48,956 bases of DNA from Dulcicalothrix desertica PCC 7102 (GCF_003991905.1 NZ_RSCL01000047.1:1-48956), one strand, 5' to 3'; shown: positions 25,244-34,427, numbered from the stretch's first letter. Notes: a model not told the origin generated them from the letters alone. Program-made: numbers and translations.

Positions 25244-28060
25244 TTAAGAATCTGAATTGCTTTGGCTAGGTGGTAGATTCATTTGTTCTTCAAATAATAA
25301 AGAATTCCGACCCTTATTTTTGTTAGGCTCTAGTAACTGAAGACTGCTTTCAGCATCCTCAAGAGAGGGGTTGAGAAGTTCTTGTTCTAAACGGTTTATT
25401 TTAGCCTCTAAATTTTGAAGTTCATCCGCTTCGGCATCAGGGTCTGCAATCAGTTTTGCTTTTCGCTCATATAATTTATCAAGTTCTACAGATTTTGCTT
25501 GATTTCTTCTTGAGGACATTTCAAGCTGCTTTTTACGTAGCTCTGTTCTTGCTTGAATCTGTGCTAAAGCCTCATCAACTTTTGCTTTTTCCAATGTTTG
25601 TTGAGCTTTGAACACATAAGTTTCTTGCTCAGTACGAGTACGAGACAAATTTCGTATACTAATTTCCAAACCGTATTGATCTATAACGCTTCCCCTTGCC
25701 CACTCGTTGATGTAGCGTTCCATAGTAGACAATAGTTGAATATCTGTATATCTAAGTAACTCACTGCCAGCATTCATCAGTTTTGAGTTAATGCTTTTTT
25801 CAATAGAGTTTTTGATTTCAGATATGCCACTAGTCTGGCTTTCTATTTTACTAATTTCCTCACTTATCTCCTCTAATTCCTCACTATTATCTTCTATATC
25901 TCCTGCTTTAATTAGCTTAGAGTATTGTTCTTTCAACGCTTTAAGTTTTTGCCGCAACTGCTGCTGCGACTGCTGCATAGATTGAAATACAGATTGAAAT
26001 CTATACCAACTACCTGTCTCAATACCTAATATTTTAAAGTCTCCTTTAAAATTAACAACTTCTCCACCACTCAACGGAGTAATACTACACTCGAATGAAC
26101 CTATCATCCCCATTAGTGTTTGTAAATAGTCAATAATTTCTGTTTGTTCTGGAATAGGGACAATACTAATAATTTCGGCACCAAAACGTTCTTTTAATGT
26201 TGCTTCAATTGTCTCTTTTAATTCTTGTTCGACAGATTTCTCTACATGTGTTTCAGCAACATAGAAACGCATATAAAAACGTTCTGGCTCAATCCTACGC
26301 AACACTTCCCTAGTTGTGCTATTTACTACCTTTCGCATTTCTTCAATAATTTGAGATACATTACCATTCAGATAATCCTCAATTTTATTGAAATTTTTAA
26401 ATTTAGCGTTAATACTAGTACTGAGTTTTACTTTGATACTGGCAGTATTAGTTGAGAACTGTTGGTTTTCATCTAAAATTTCAAAATTTTCTTTTAGTCT
26501 AAGATGTTCGATTCTTGGTAGAGAAACAATATGTTCTACTGCATAACCAATAGAAGCAGCTTCTCTTTCCATTGCTTCTCGAATCTTTTGAGAATCTTTT
26601 TGAAAATCATCTAGGATATCTATGTACTTCTTTGTTAACAACAAAGGTTTAATTATTTTTTCCAGTTTGCTCTCAACCCATGCTTGTAAATTAGGAGATT
26701 GTGCAGAAATATACCTTCTCACATCTTGAGGTAACATCTGAAGAGTGTTTTCTACACGTATTGGTCTTGAATAGTTTTGAACCTTACATTCAACTGTATG
26801 TTGTATTTCAACAAGTTCTTTTGGCGGTGGTGAGGAATTAGCTACCTTGCTATCTAGATATAAATAGCTAATTATGCGACCTTTATCAGCTAGCTTTTGA
26901 TTTAAATAATCTACTAAACCATTTCTAACTTTATCTTTTAATTCATAATAAAAATCACTGATTTTAGTATGTAATTGCAAATAATTTTTTATTTCTGTGT
27001 TCAACAGATTAGTTAGTTGTATAGTTCCCCATCTATTTGAATGTGAAATTGCTTTGATGCGGTCTAAAACTAATAATTCTGTTTGAATAGTTAGGTCTAG
27101 TGCCTCATCAGAATCAGAAACACGGACAGTAATTTCTGAAGGAGGAATTACTATAGTTTCAACCTGTTTGGTTAAAGAAATGTTTAAATCAAGTTGAATA
27201 CCAATTTCTTCTCTCGCAGTAATTTGTAAATATTGTTTTAATGCTGTAACTTTTCCTGAATATTGGTCGATAAATTCACCCTCGCGTCCACGAAGGTGAT
27301 AATTAACCCAGTATTTAATTTTTTTATCTATTTCGTCTCTTATCGGTTTACCGGTAGTAAACAGTTGTTGAGCTACTTTTTCTCTATCTATAGGATCATA
27401 GCTAGCACGGTAAGCGAGAGTAATACTTAACTGGCGACTACTAGCAACATCCTCTACTTCAATAATCAAGCCACTACGTTCAGCAATATTTGAAGCATCT
27501 TTGTTACTGAAAACTAGGTTACGGGCATCTTGTGTTTGAATAGGCGAAATTCTCAAATCAAGCCTTAGACCAGCTTCATTTCTAGCTTTTGTTTGGAGAT
27601 TATTTTGCAATTTTTTAATTTCATCAAAATAATTATCGATGAAATCAGCAACGCGGTCGCGGGTAAATTCAATCACCCATCTTCTTATTTTTTTATCGAG
27701 TTCTGCTTCTGGAGAAGTATCACTATGGAGTGCTTTAGCTACTTTTTCTTCATTATTATTCTTATCAGCTTCACAACTAGCACGATAAGTTACAGATATA
27801 CCCAACGTCCGATTATTAGAAAAATCTGTAATTTCTATTCTTAATTCTCTAGGCTCAGAAAAAATAGAAGAATCGTTAGAAACTATATAATATACTAAGT
27901 TGCCGCCAAAAGATATCGTTGGTATTTTCGCTTGGGTTTCCCCTGTTCGTTTGTCAACTACTACAACTTTTCCTGTAGAATAGTTATTTTTAGCTCTAGC
28001 AACTGCTTCGGCTCTTTCTACTTTCCGGATTACATCATAGAGAAAATTTTCTTGACTCAT
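25244..28060 (-). CDS. Protein with five to six tandem SPFH (band 7)-like modules
   Basis: A 938-residue soluble protein. By eye the same module repeats: a beta-rich half with a conserved YRAS or similar strand, then a helical half ending in GLRLDLRIS or GIQLDLNIS, the signature of stomatin/SPFH domains. Modules lie at about 48-172, 183-305, 310-405, 412-525 and 530-650. The region 655-860 looks like a sixth with a long coiled-coil insertion. The C-terminus (830-905) is a Glu/Lys/Gln coiled coil. There is no signal peptide or membrane helix. SPFH proteins form cage-like oligomers on membranes; this one has several modules in a single chain. It lies 10 nt from the upstream gene, in the protease operon. 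Confidence 0.62.
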   Translation of the reverse strand: MSQENFLYDVIRKVERAEAVARAKNNYSTGKVVVVDKRTGETQAKIPTISFGGNLVYYIVSNDSSIFSEPRELRIEITDFSNNRTLGISVTYRASCEADKNNNEEKVAKALHSDTSPEAELDKKIRRWVIEFTRDRVADFIDNYFDEIKKLQNNLQTKARNEAGLRLDLRISPIQTQDARNLVFSNKDASNIAERSGLIIEVEDVASSRQLSITLAYRASYDPIDREKVAQQLFTTGKPIRDEIDKKIKYWVNYHLRGREGEFIDQYSGKVTALKQYLQITAREEIGIQLDLNISLTKQVETIVIPPSEITVRVSDSDEALDLTIQTELLVLDRIKAISHSNRWGTIQLTNLLNTEIKNYLQLHTKISDFYYELKDKVRNGLVDYLNQKLADKGRIISYLYLDSKVANSSPPPKELVEIQHTVECKVQNYSRPIRVENTLQMLPQDVRRYISAQSPNLQAWVESKLEKIIKPLLLTKKYIDILDDFQKDSQKIREAMEREAASIGYAVEHIVSLPRIEHLRLKENFEILDENQQFSTNTASIKVKLSTSINAKFKNFNKIEDYLNGNVSQIIEEMRKVVNSTTREVLRRIEPERFYMRFYVAETHVEKSVEQELKETIEATLKERFGAEIISIVPIPEQTEIIDYLQTLMGMIGSFECSITPLSGGEVVNFKGDFKILGIETGSWYRFQSVFQSMQQSQQQLRQKLKALKEQYSKLIKAGDIEDNSEELEEISEEISKIESQTSGISEIKNSIEKSINSKLMNAGSELLRYTDIQLLSTMERYINEWARGSVIDQYGLEISIRNLSRTRTEQETYVFKAQQTLEKAKVDEALAQIQARTELRKKQLEMSSRRNQAKSVELDKLYERKAKLIADPDAEADELQNLEAKINRLEQELLNPSLEDAESSLQLLEPNKNKGRNSLLFEEQMNLPPSQSNSDS

Positions 28061-28070
28061 ATTTATCTCC

Positions 28071-30416
28071 TTAGTTGCTCTCTAAATTTTCTTGTTGTAA
28101 TGCTTTAAATCGTTTTTTCAATTCTCTCAGTAGTTTTCTCCTAATAATAAACTCTTTCTTTAACTCTTTATTGCCAGATTCTTCATACTGTACAGATTTA
28201 TCTAAATACTCCTCTGTGAGTTCTGTCCAACGCTCCGTAATCTGTCTTTGTTGTGAACGAGAGGCTATCAAAATAATACGACGAAGTAAGTTATCGAATA
28301 AATTCAAAGCTTCTTTTTCTGGTTCTTCATCTTTAAATCCCCATATAATCACGAACCATTCTGCAATAAAAAAGCCAATTGTTTCCAGAGGGTTATTTTC
28401 ATCAATTTCAAGCATTTCCAATACATATTTGACGGCCAGATCTCCGTTCTGACTCGGATATAACAACCAACTAACTAAAGTATCGAATTCTTCATTTACA
28501 TTGCTATCAGGACTACCTTTTAATGGCGCAAACAGAGGATATACATAGTATCCTTTGCCATACCATTTTAAATCTAATTTTAATGTGGTTTCTCCACAGT
28601 AAGCAAATAACAGCAACAATCCAGCTATATTTGATGGAGAGTATCGTGCTGGCGAAGTATCTTTTTCAGGCAACCATTCCTTTAGAATTTCTAGTAATTC
28701 ATAAATATATAAATGAAAGCCACTTTGCCATAACGTCTCTTCCAGTAAATTATAAATATCTGATTTAATATCACTGTATTTATTATTGATTTCGTCTTCT
28801 TCCTGTTCTAAATCTTCACTATCTAACAATTGCCTCAACCAATTTAATATATTTCTTGCCGATTGCATTCCTAGCAATCCAGTACGTAAATGTAAGTATA
28901 TTAAATATCTAATAATTGAAAAAGCCAGCTTACGATACTGTGGACTTATCAATCTATCTAAAAATTTTTGAGCTATGGTTTCAGAATGTAAATACTCAGG
29001 CTCAATTTGTAAACGATAAATTAACCTTGACAATCTTTCAAGTAAAATATCTTGTTTCTTCTCATCCTCATCGGCAATTTTAATGAGGAGTTCTATTAGC
29101 CAATCTTCTGCATAATTATTAGGAGAATAAACTGCTGTTTTGACTGCTATATTAATTGCATTATCCGCAACTTCCTGAGAAGAATCAAGTAATAAATCTA
29201 GTTCTTGTGTGCGTTGCAATTGTTGCTCAAAGTAAAAGATTTGCTCACTCTCGAAATAAGCTATAAAATTTTCTCTTAATTCAGGATGAGAGAAAGTAAT
29301 AACCTGTTTTCCATCTTGACGCTCAACTTTTAAATGGCACTTCTTTAAATATTGGTCAGGTTTATCAAAGCTCTCTTGCCAAATTTCAGTTAATTCCTTT
29401 GTTTTTGCTTCTTCAATAAAGGGAGTATGGGATTGAAACTGATAATTTGGAAATGCTCCTGCATTATTAAGTGGGACACCGATTCCAGGTTGGAAACCAA
29501 CTCCAATGTTTCCTCCTCCTCCATTCGGGTGATTATTTGCCGAATTCCCAAATCTTATATCATTATTAAAAACTGGTGTATTAACTGGAATAGATTTTTT
29601 TCTACCTTTTAGTAATAATCCAACAACTCGCTTAAAATCTTGAGCATTTAATCCTGGAAATAAAGTTGCTACATAAAAGACTGTGTTTTCAATATCCTGA
29701 TCTTCTTTGAACAAAGTCGTAGCTGATATTATCTCAATTTCTGATGAATCATTTTTATGACTTTGTTCATGATTTTTATTTTTAGTAGCATTTCTTTTAT
29801 TAAGTTCATCTTTAATTTTTTCTGTCTCTTCCTCACGCTGTTCTAGCTTTTCTTTAACCTGTTGACTTTCAGACTCAAGCTTCTCTATCTTTTTCTTGAG
29901 TGTACGTTTTTGGCTTTGAGAGTCAGTTTCGTTATAATCTTCGTCTAAACCTTCTATTTCTTCACGTAACTTATTATAGTTTTTATCTAAATGTTCTATC
30001 TCTTTTTGATATCGTTCCCGCCATGTTTCTAAAATATTATCTGGAATATCCTTATATTTATTTTTCTCTTTATCTTCTTCTGTTGGGGATTGATTAGGAA
30101 ATTCGCCTTTGCCACCTTTATGACTAGTTCCTTTTTTATTAAATGGGTTTTTAGAGCTTACATCAGCTGACGCTGCATTTATATCGTCTAAACCCTTATT
30201 AGGTATTTTGCTGCTTCTTTCCTGATGCAAGTTAGTTGGTGTCGTTGTTACACCAATCTCTTTCTCACTTGTTACTTGATTAACAGCAATCTTTCCCTGT
30301 GTGCTACTGCTTTGTAATTGATTTTTTTCTTCACTAGCAGCAGATATATCTGGAGTACTAGTAGCGTTTTCCTGTTCTGTTTCTTGATTATTGGCAGAAA
30401 AGTTTTCATCTATCAT
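28071..30416 (-). CDS. Large protein of unknown function: disordered, coiled-coil and helical parts
   Basis: A 781-residue protein that I cannot assign. Residues 1-120 are low-complexity (Ser, Asn, Gln, Glu); 128-210 are a coiled coil (WRERYQKEIEHLDKNYNKLREE). A conserved-looking element ATLFPGLNAQDFKRVVGLLL follows at about 245, then a Gly/Asn-rich linker near 295-315. The C-terminal 450 residues are helical, beginning with VITFSHPELRENFIAYFESEQIFYFEQQL. There is no P-loop. It resembles a large scaffolding or effector subunit. The gene lies 25 nt after the protease gene and 10 nt before the SPFH-like gene, so it is a likely partner of both. Confidence 0.5.
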   Translation of the reverse strand: MIDENFSANNQETEQENATSTPDISAASEEKNQLQSSSTQGKIAVNQVTSEKEIGVTTTPTNLHQERSSKIPNKGLDDINAASADVSSKNPFNKKGTSHKGGKGEFPNQSPTEEDKEKNKYKDIPDNILETWRERYQKEIEHLDKNYNKLREEIEGLDEDYNETDSQSQKRTLKKKIEKLESESQQVKEKLEQREEETEKIKDELNKRNATKNKNHEQSHKNDSSEIEIISATTLFKEDQDIENTVFYVATLFPGLNAQDFKRVVGLLLKGRKKSIPVNTPVFNNDIRFGNSANNHPNGGGGNIGVGFQPGIGVPLNNAGAFPNYQFQSHTPFIEEAKTKELTEIWQESFDKPDQYLKKCHLKVERQDGKQVITFSHPELRENFIAYFESEQIFYFEQQLQRTQELDLLLDSSQEVADNAINIAVKTAVYSPNNYAEDWLIELLIKIADEDEKKQDILLERLSRLIYRLQIEPEYLHSETIAQKFLDRLISPQYRKLAFSIIRYLIYLHLRTGLLGMQSARNILNWLRQLLDSEDLEQEEDEINNKYSDIKSDIYNLLEETLWQSGFHLYIYELLEILKEWLPEKDTSPARYSPSNIAGLLLLFAYCGETTLKLDLKWYGKGYYVYPLFAPLKGSPDSNVNEEFDTLVSWLLYPSQNGDLAVKYVLEMLEIDENNPLETIGFFIAEWFVIIWGFKDEEPEKEALNLFDNLLRRIILIASRSQQRQITERWTELTEEYLDKSVQYEESGNKELKKEFIIRRKLLRELKKRFKALQQENLESN

Positions 30417-30441
30417 TAGTACTTAATCCTCCTTTTTATAA

Positions 30442-31341
30442 TTACTCTTGAGTCAGTTCGTCAATCTCAGTTAGCAGCGTTTCTACCTTTAGTTCGTGTG
30501 GCTGAAGCTCTCGTTCGTAACGTTCTTTTTTTTGATTCAGCATACGCTGCCGTGTCAAATCGTCTCTATGCTCGTTAATCTCAACATCTATTAATTCAAT
30601 TAGTTCTTGCAATTCTTTAGACTGTTTCTCGGCAAGATTAAGCTCTCTCTTAAGTCGCTCTATTTTTCTCTGCATGGCAGGAGTCATACTACCTCCGCTC
30701 TTTATTTTTTCAGCACTAGGTTTACTAATTAAATTTTGAGGCATTCCTTTTCCTTGCCAAATCTTGCCCAAAGCCTCTATAGAAATAGCCACCCCCTTAC
30801 CTTGCCCTGTTAACTGAGCAACCACCCCCAAAACATAGCCACTGGCTTTATCAACAACAGGTGAACCGCTATAACCTGCTTTCAAGTCATGTTCACTATC
30901 ATTACTAATTTCTAAATTCCAGGCAGGAGTGCGATCACTTTCTTCCAGTATTATTTGTGTTCCACCTAACTTGCCACTAATAGAAGCTAGCTTACGGGTC
31001 TTTGTGCCGTCAGTGTAACAGCCGGATGCAATAAACTCTCTTCCCTTTTCGGCAACTACACCTAGCTTTAGTGATGGTAGTTTAGTCAATCCATCTTCAA
31101 CTGCTAAAACAGCTAAATCACAGCCTTGCCTATTACCCGAAGCAACTTCTTCCTTTGCAGGATAACCACCAACTTTTACTCTACCTACTCCTCCGACTTC
31201 TTCCACTACATGAGCGCAAGTCAACACATAAGTTATATGTTCATCCTGATGAATCACAAATCCTGTGCCAAAGTTTCCACCGTAATCAGTCGTATCAGTG
31301 CTAGTAATTAAAATAATTGAGTCTGAAAAATTTTGATTCAT
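30442..31341 (-). CDS. Trypsin-like serine protease with helical C-terminal adaptor
   Basis: 299 residues. A chymotrypsin-fold domain fills about residues 5-195, with catalytic His44 (TCAHVV), Asp75 (CDLAVL) and Ser158 (AGYSGSPV), so it should be active. No signal peptide, so it acts in the cytoplasm. The C-terminal 85 residues (from about 215) are a charged coiled-coil region (MQRKIERLKRELNLAEKQSKELQ). In conflict systems such short helical tails act as effector-associated adaptors; this tail is not one I can name. The ATG overlaps the stop of the preceding Trypco1 gene (ATGA), so they are coupled. Confidence 0.87.
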   Translation of the reverse strand: MNQNFSDSIILITSTDTTDYGGNFGTGFVIHQDEHITYVLTCAHVVEEVGGVGRVKVGGYPAKEEVASGNRQGCDLAVLAVEDGLTKLPSLKLGVVAEKGREFIASGCYTDGTKTRKLASISGKLGGTQIILEESDRTPAWNLEISNDSEHDLKAGYSGSPVVDKASGYVLGVVAQLTGQGKGVAISIEALGKIWQGKGMPQNLISKPSAEKIKSGGSMTPAMQRKIERLKRELNLAEKQSKELQELIELIDVEINEHRDDLTRQRMLNQKKERYERELQPHELKVETLLTEIDELTQE

Positions 31342-31655
31342 GGTTCATTATTAGGTTTTATTACTAATTTCACTTTCAAATTGCTACTAGCTCTAGCTTT
31401 GGTAACGTATACACTGCCTTCACCTTCAAAACCAAAGCTGATTTCAACTTCAGCTTGCTCAATCTGCATTTCTTTATCTAATTCTTTCCAAGCCGCAGCT
31501 ACCGGACGACAAGCCTTTACCAATATCGGCTTAATTTTGTCAAAAGTAGCATTAACTCTATCGGCAGTACTAGCAGCAATCTGCCTTGCTTGATCATCTG
31601 GCACTTCTACCTCTATTAAAGTGCCATCTTCTAACTTAATTAGTTTGGTAGCCAT
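31338..31655 (-). CDS. Trypsin-co-occurring domain 1 protein (Trypco1, CU044_2847 family)
   Basis: 105 residues from the ATG 6 nt after GGAG; an ATG two codons earlier abuts the ribosome site and is less likely. The family pattern is clear: LIKLEDGTLIEVEVPD, then a helix, EVEISFGFEGEGSVYVTKA and a final strand LKVKLVI. Members occur next to trypsin-like proteases in bacterial conflict loci, where they are thought to regulate or present the protease. Here the gene is first in the operon, directly before the protease and translationally coupled to it. Confidence 0.88.
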   Translation of the reverse strand: MATKLIKLEDGTLIEVEVPDDQARQIAASTADRVNATFDKIKPILVKACRPVAAAWKELDKEMQIEQAEVEISFGFEGEGSVYVTKARASSNLKVKLVIKPNNEP

Positions 31656-32442
31656 TATCATCTCCTGGTAAATATAAATGCATTTTTTTGGTAGAACCGT
31701 ATCTTCAATAGGTTTTAGATTTGACCGCCAGGATAAAGATAAGGGCTAGCTTGCGACTCATCTCTCCGTAAACTAGTGCTTTGTATTGCCCAATAAATCT
31801 TTTCAACCTTGTATTTGGATTTATTTTAAGCTTACATTACAACATAACATCGGTTTATACTGATAATGCGACAGATTTTGTAAAAAAATTCTAAAGTTTT
31901 ACCTAAAATACTTAAGTATAGTAACACATCAATAACCAATTCTTCTAAGAAACACAGGGATAGCCCCTTGTAATAAAGGTTATCGTTATTATTCTTAGTG
32001 TGCTTACTTTTATACAAATAGTATGTCTGCTAAAGATGATAACCTTGGATATCTGATATCTTGACATAGTACTAAAGGACTTCCAAATAAAAAAATCTCC
32101 AATATTTTCTTGTGGAATGGGCATCCTGCCTGTTCATTCAAAGGAGGTGTTCGCTTAGGTGCCTACCCCACAAGATGGAGAATTAAATTTTTGGAAGTCC
32201 CTAAGATTAGTTTCAAATCCTGCAATTGCAGCTAAAAACCGTTACCGCAATAGTTATCTCCCTTGAAACAGGCGCCCACTTATAGCTGCATCACCAGTTC
32301 TCTTCATTTGTAACAGGCCAGGTAAACTCTCCATAGCGCTACTCCCCTTCGCAGTTTTTAACTAGATAACAACCACGCTCGCAGGCGCCACCTATCACAA
32401 CTAGGGTATTGTAAAAAATAGCCTGCTTTTATAATTATCAAA
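31656..32442. other. Divergent intergenic region between the protease operon and parB
   Basis: About 790 bases. It contains the promoters of both operons and a 127-bp inverted-repeat element (32075-32201). The rest is AT-rich. Two GGCGCC sites near 32272 and 32385 mark the return to backbone sequence. A 61-codon minus-strand frame at 31832-32017 has no supporting evidence. Confidence 0.5.
32075..32201. mobile_element. MITE-like inverted-repeat element with TA target duplication
   Basis: The ends are inverted repeats of about 25 bp (GGACTTCCAAATAAA at the left, TTTGGAAGTCC at the right). Inside lies another inverted pair, CTTGTGG..TGGGCA and TGCCTACCCCACAAG. TA flanks it on both sides (32073-32074, 32202-32203). 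No coding capacity. TA duplication and long inverted ends suggest mobilisation by an IS630/Tc1-type transposase. Confidence 0.75.
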
Positions 32443-33507
32443 ATGACAAGCAATAAAACCAAGCAACCCCTAAATAGCAAAAAAGAAGAACCTGGGTTAA
32501 TCACAGGTAAATTAAACACCGATTCGCAAGCGTCCATCCTACTAGAACAGATTATTGTACTATCGACTCAACCGCGTCGTTACTTTGACTCAGAGGCATT
32601 AGAGCAGTTAATTGAATCCATAAAACAGCATGGTATACTGCAACCATTGTTAGTGCGCCTCATTGATGGAGGTAAATACGAATTAGTGGCAGGAGAGCGA
32701 CGTTACCGTGCTGCCTTAAGTATTGGATTAAAAGAAGTTCCCGTTGTAATCAGAGAATTAGACGACAACACAGCTTTTCAACTGGCAATAATAGAAAACT
32801 TACTTCGAGAAGACCTTAACCCTATCGAGGAAACCGAAAGCATCCTTCAACTGCTAGCATTCAAACTAGGTAAAAACATTAAGGAAATAACAACCGTACT
32901 TTATCGCCTACAACGCCAACAGAAAAAAGCATCTACAGCTACCCATCACGTTATGGGCAAAGTTGAAAGCGACTCTATAACCAATAAAGTCATAGACCAA
33001 GACGAAGGAGATAGCAACCCAGAAACCCATAACGTTATGGGCGCTCCTTTGTATAATAACCTAAACCCCAATCAGCCAGAGTCTGTAAACCCAGACCTAA
33101 CAATCGTCAAAGAAGTATTTGATAGCTTAGGGTTAATGACTTGGGAATCCTTCGTTAAAAATCGCTTGCCCCTACTAAACCTTCCAGAAGAAATCCTTGA
33201 GGCACTACGACGTGGCGCCATTGAGTACACCAAAGCCAAAATAATCGCCAAAATTCCTAATTTAGAACAACGCACAGCTTTTTTAGAACAAGCTACTGCT
33301 AACAACTGGTCATTAAGCGAAATCAAGCAACGTATTACCTCAAATCAGGCGCCAACATCTACAAATAAAAAAGATTCTAATGATTATATAGAACGCTTCG
33401 CTGCTGTAACTACCAAAATCCGAAAATCGGGTATTTGGTCAGACCCCAAAAAGCGCAAACAAATAGAAAAATTACTCTCCCAATTAGAAACATTGACAAC
33501 GGAATAG
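32443..33507 (+). CDS. parB: ParB/Spo0J-family partition protein
   Basis: A 354-residue protein. The N-terminal ParB domain (about 35-135) has QPRRYFDSEALEQLIESIKQHGILQPLLV, LVAGERRYRAA and the ENLLREDLNPIEETESI motif. A central linker (about 150-210) contains two VMG motifs encoded by palindromes. The C-terminal half (about 215-310) is helical, with KNRLPLLNLPEEILEALRRGAIEYTKAKIIAKIP, a pattern of ParB DNA-binding and dimer regions. It should bind a plasmid centromere. No ParA lies beside it; the nearest ParA-like gene is in the mobilization cluster 7 kb away. Confidence 0.9.
   Translation: MTSNKTKQPLNSKKEEPGLITGKLNTDSQASILLEQIIVLSTQPRRYFDSEALEQLIESIKQHGILQPLLVRLIDGGKYELVAGERRYRAALSIGLKEVPVVIRELDDNTAFQLAIIENLLREDLNPIEETESILQLLAFKLGKNIKEITTVLYRLQRQQKKASTATHHVMGKVESDSITNKVIDQDEGDSNPETHNVMGAPLYNNLNPNQPESVNPDLTIVKEVFDSLGLMTWESFVKNRLPLLNLPEEILEALRRGAIEYTKAKIIAKIPNLEQRTAFLEQATANNWSLSEIKQRITSNQAPTSTNKKDSNDYIERFAAVTTKIRKSGIWSDPKKRKQIEKLLSQLETLTTE
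32942..33041. repeat. Two 16-bp palindromes within parB
   Basis: CCCATCACGTTATGGG (32942-32957) and the perfect palindrome CCCATAACGTTATGGG (33026-33041), 84 bp apart and therefore in the same reading frame (both encode T-H-x-V-M-G). Length and symmetry match a parS-type ParB site. No other full copy was seen in the window. Confidence 0.5.
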
Positions 33508-33590
33508 TAAGCAAATATTGCCACTACTCCCTTGTCTTAAATTTTGTTCTAAATGCAGAAGGCGCCTTTAGAACTCAGAGATAAAAGAGG

Positions 33591-33983
33591 TTAATCTTCT
33601 TTATTGCCAAAGTAGTAACCGAAAGCTACACCAAGTAAAGTAACTTGAGTTGTAATAAGCTGTGGAACTAAATTCTTAATTAGCTCTTTGTCAGCTTTAG
33701 GACTAAATGCAGCTACTCCTGTCAAAGTAAAAGTACCTAGTAACGAGCAACCCAGTAGCTTTACCAACCACATGACTAACCTAGTTCGAGTTGTTTCCCT
33801 TTGCTTATCCGTCCAATCAGAAGTCTCTTTGACGATTTCGTTTGTTGGCGAAACATCTTGTAAGTCATCAGAAATTTGCAAGTCTCCACTCGAAGAAATA
33901 TCAGGTTCTGATTTGGTTGAGTTAAACTGACTTTCATCATGTGTGCCAGAAGTTGCAGCATTGCCACAGCTATCAATTTTCAT
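33591..33983 (-). CDS. Small membrane protein of unknown function
   Basis: 130 residues. An acidic, polar N-terminal half (about 1-65) is followed by two hydrophobic segments, LVMWLVKLLGCSLLGTFTLTGVAAF at about 69-93 and a C-terminal one ending in TTQVTLLGVAFGYYFGNKED. The GYYFG end is characteristic of small membrane proteins that I have seen next to signalling genes. It may insert as a hairpin with both ends inside. Convergent with parB; no family assigned. Confidence 0.55.
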   Translation of the reverse strand: MKIDSCGNAATSGTHDESQFNSTKSEPDISSSGDLQISDDLQDVSPTNEIVKETSDWTDKQRETTRTRLVMWLVKLLGCSLLGTFTLTGVAAFSPKADKELIKNLVPQLITTQVTLLGVAFGYYFGNKED

Positions 33984-34340
33984 AAAAAGTAAACGACTCC
34001 AATTTTTTTACAGGAGCCACCTCACCTTGCATTACCTAAAGAGTACTTCGCGAATCTCCTTATCAGGCTTCTGAAGTAAAACTTTAGTGAAGCTGCATTC
34101 TCTCCTCCAAAAGGTACACCTCCGTTGCAATAGCCCTATGGAGAGCCTCATTTTGAGAGTAATGCCTTGGTTTAAGCAAGGAACTTAAGCAGATAAGCAG
34201 TATCATCAGACAAGCTGATAAATAAGCGCTTTCCGCTGGTTGCTTTAGTGGCGGATAAGTTTTTGGCTTTAGCAGCAGAGCCTTCTTCTACATTCCGCTT
34301 CAATTTCTTTATTACGTTTAAACTAAAAGCTATACCTAAT

Positions 34341-34427
34341 GGTTAAATTAAGAGTTATATCTAAGAGTTAAATTAAGAGTTATATCTAAGAGTTAAATTA
34401 AGAGTTATATCTAAGAGTTAAATTTAG
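34341..34427. repeat. 25-bp direct repeats, candidate centromere or origin element
   Basis: Units start at 34341, 34366, 34391 and 34416, an exact 25-bp period; three are nearly identical and the fourth is partial. Each begins with AGTTAAATTAAG and ends with AGTTATATCTAAG, so the unit itself is an internal near-duplicate. The array is very AT-rich and lies about 0.8 kb from the parB stop. Confidence 0.6.

Noticed and set aside
30442-30690. EAD1 in the C-terminus of the trypsin-like protease
   Set aside because: The charged coiled coil lacks the LSG..L..AL..AF and LEQ.L patterns of EAD1; it may be another adaptor type.
31832-32017. 61-codon minus-strand frame upstream of the Trypco1 gene
   Set aside because: AT-rich hydrophobic translation with no ribosome site; more likely promoter DNA.
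34341-34427. Possible CRISPR array in the 25-bp repeats
   Set aside because: No spacers, AT-rich tandem units and no cas gene.
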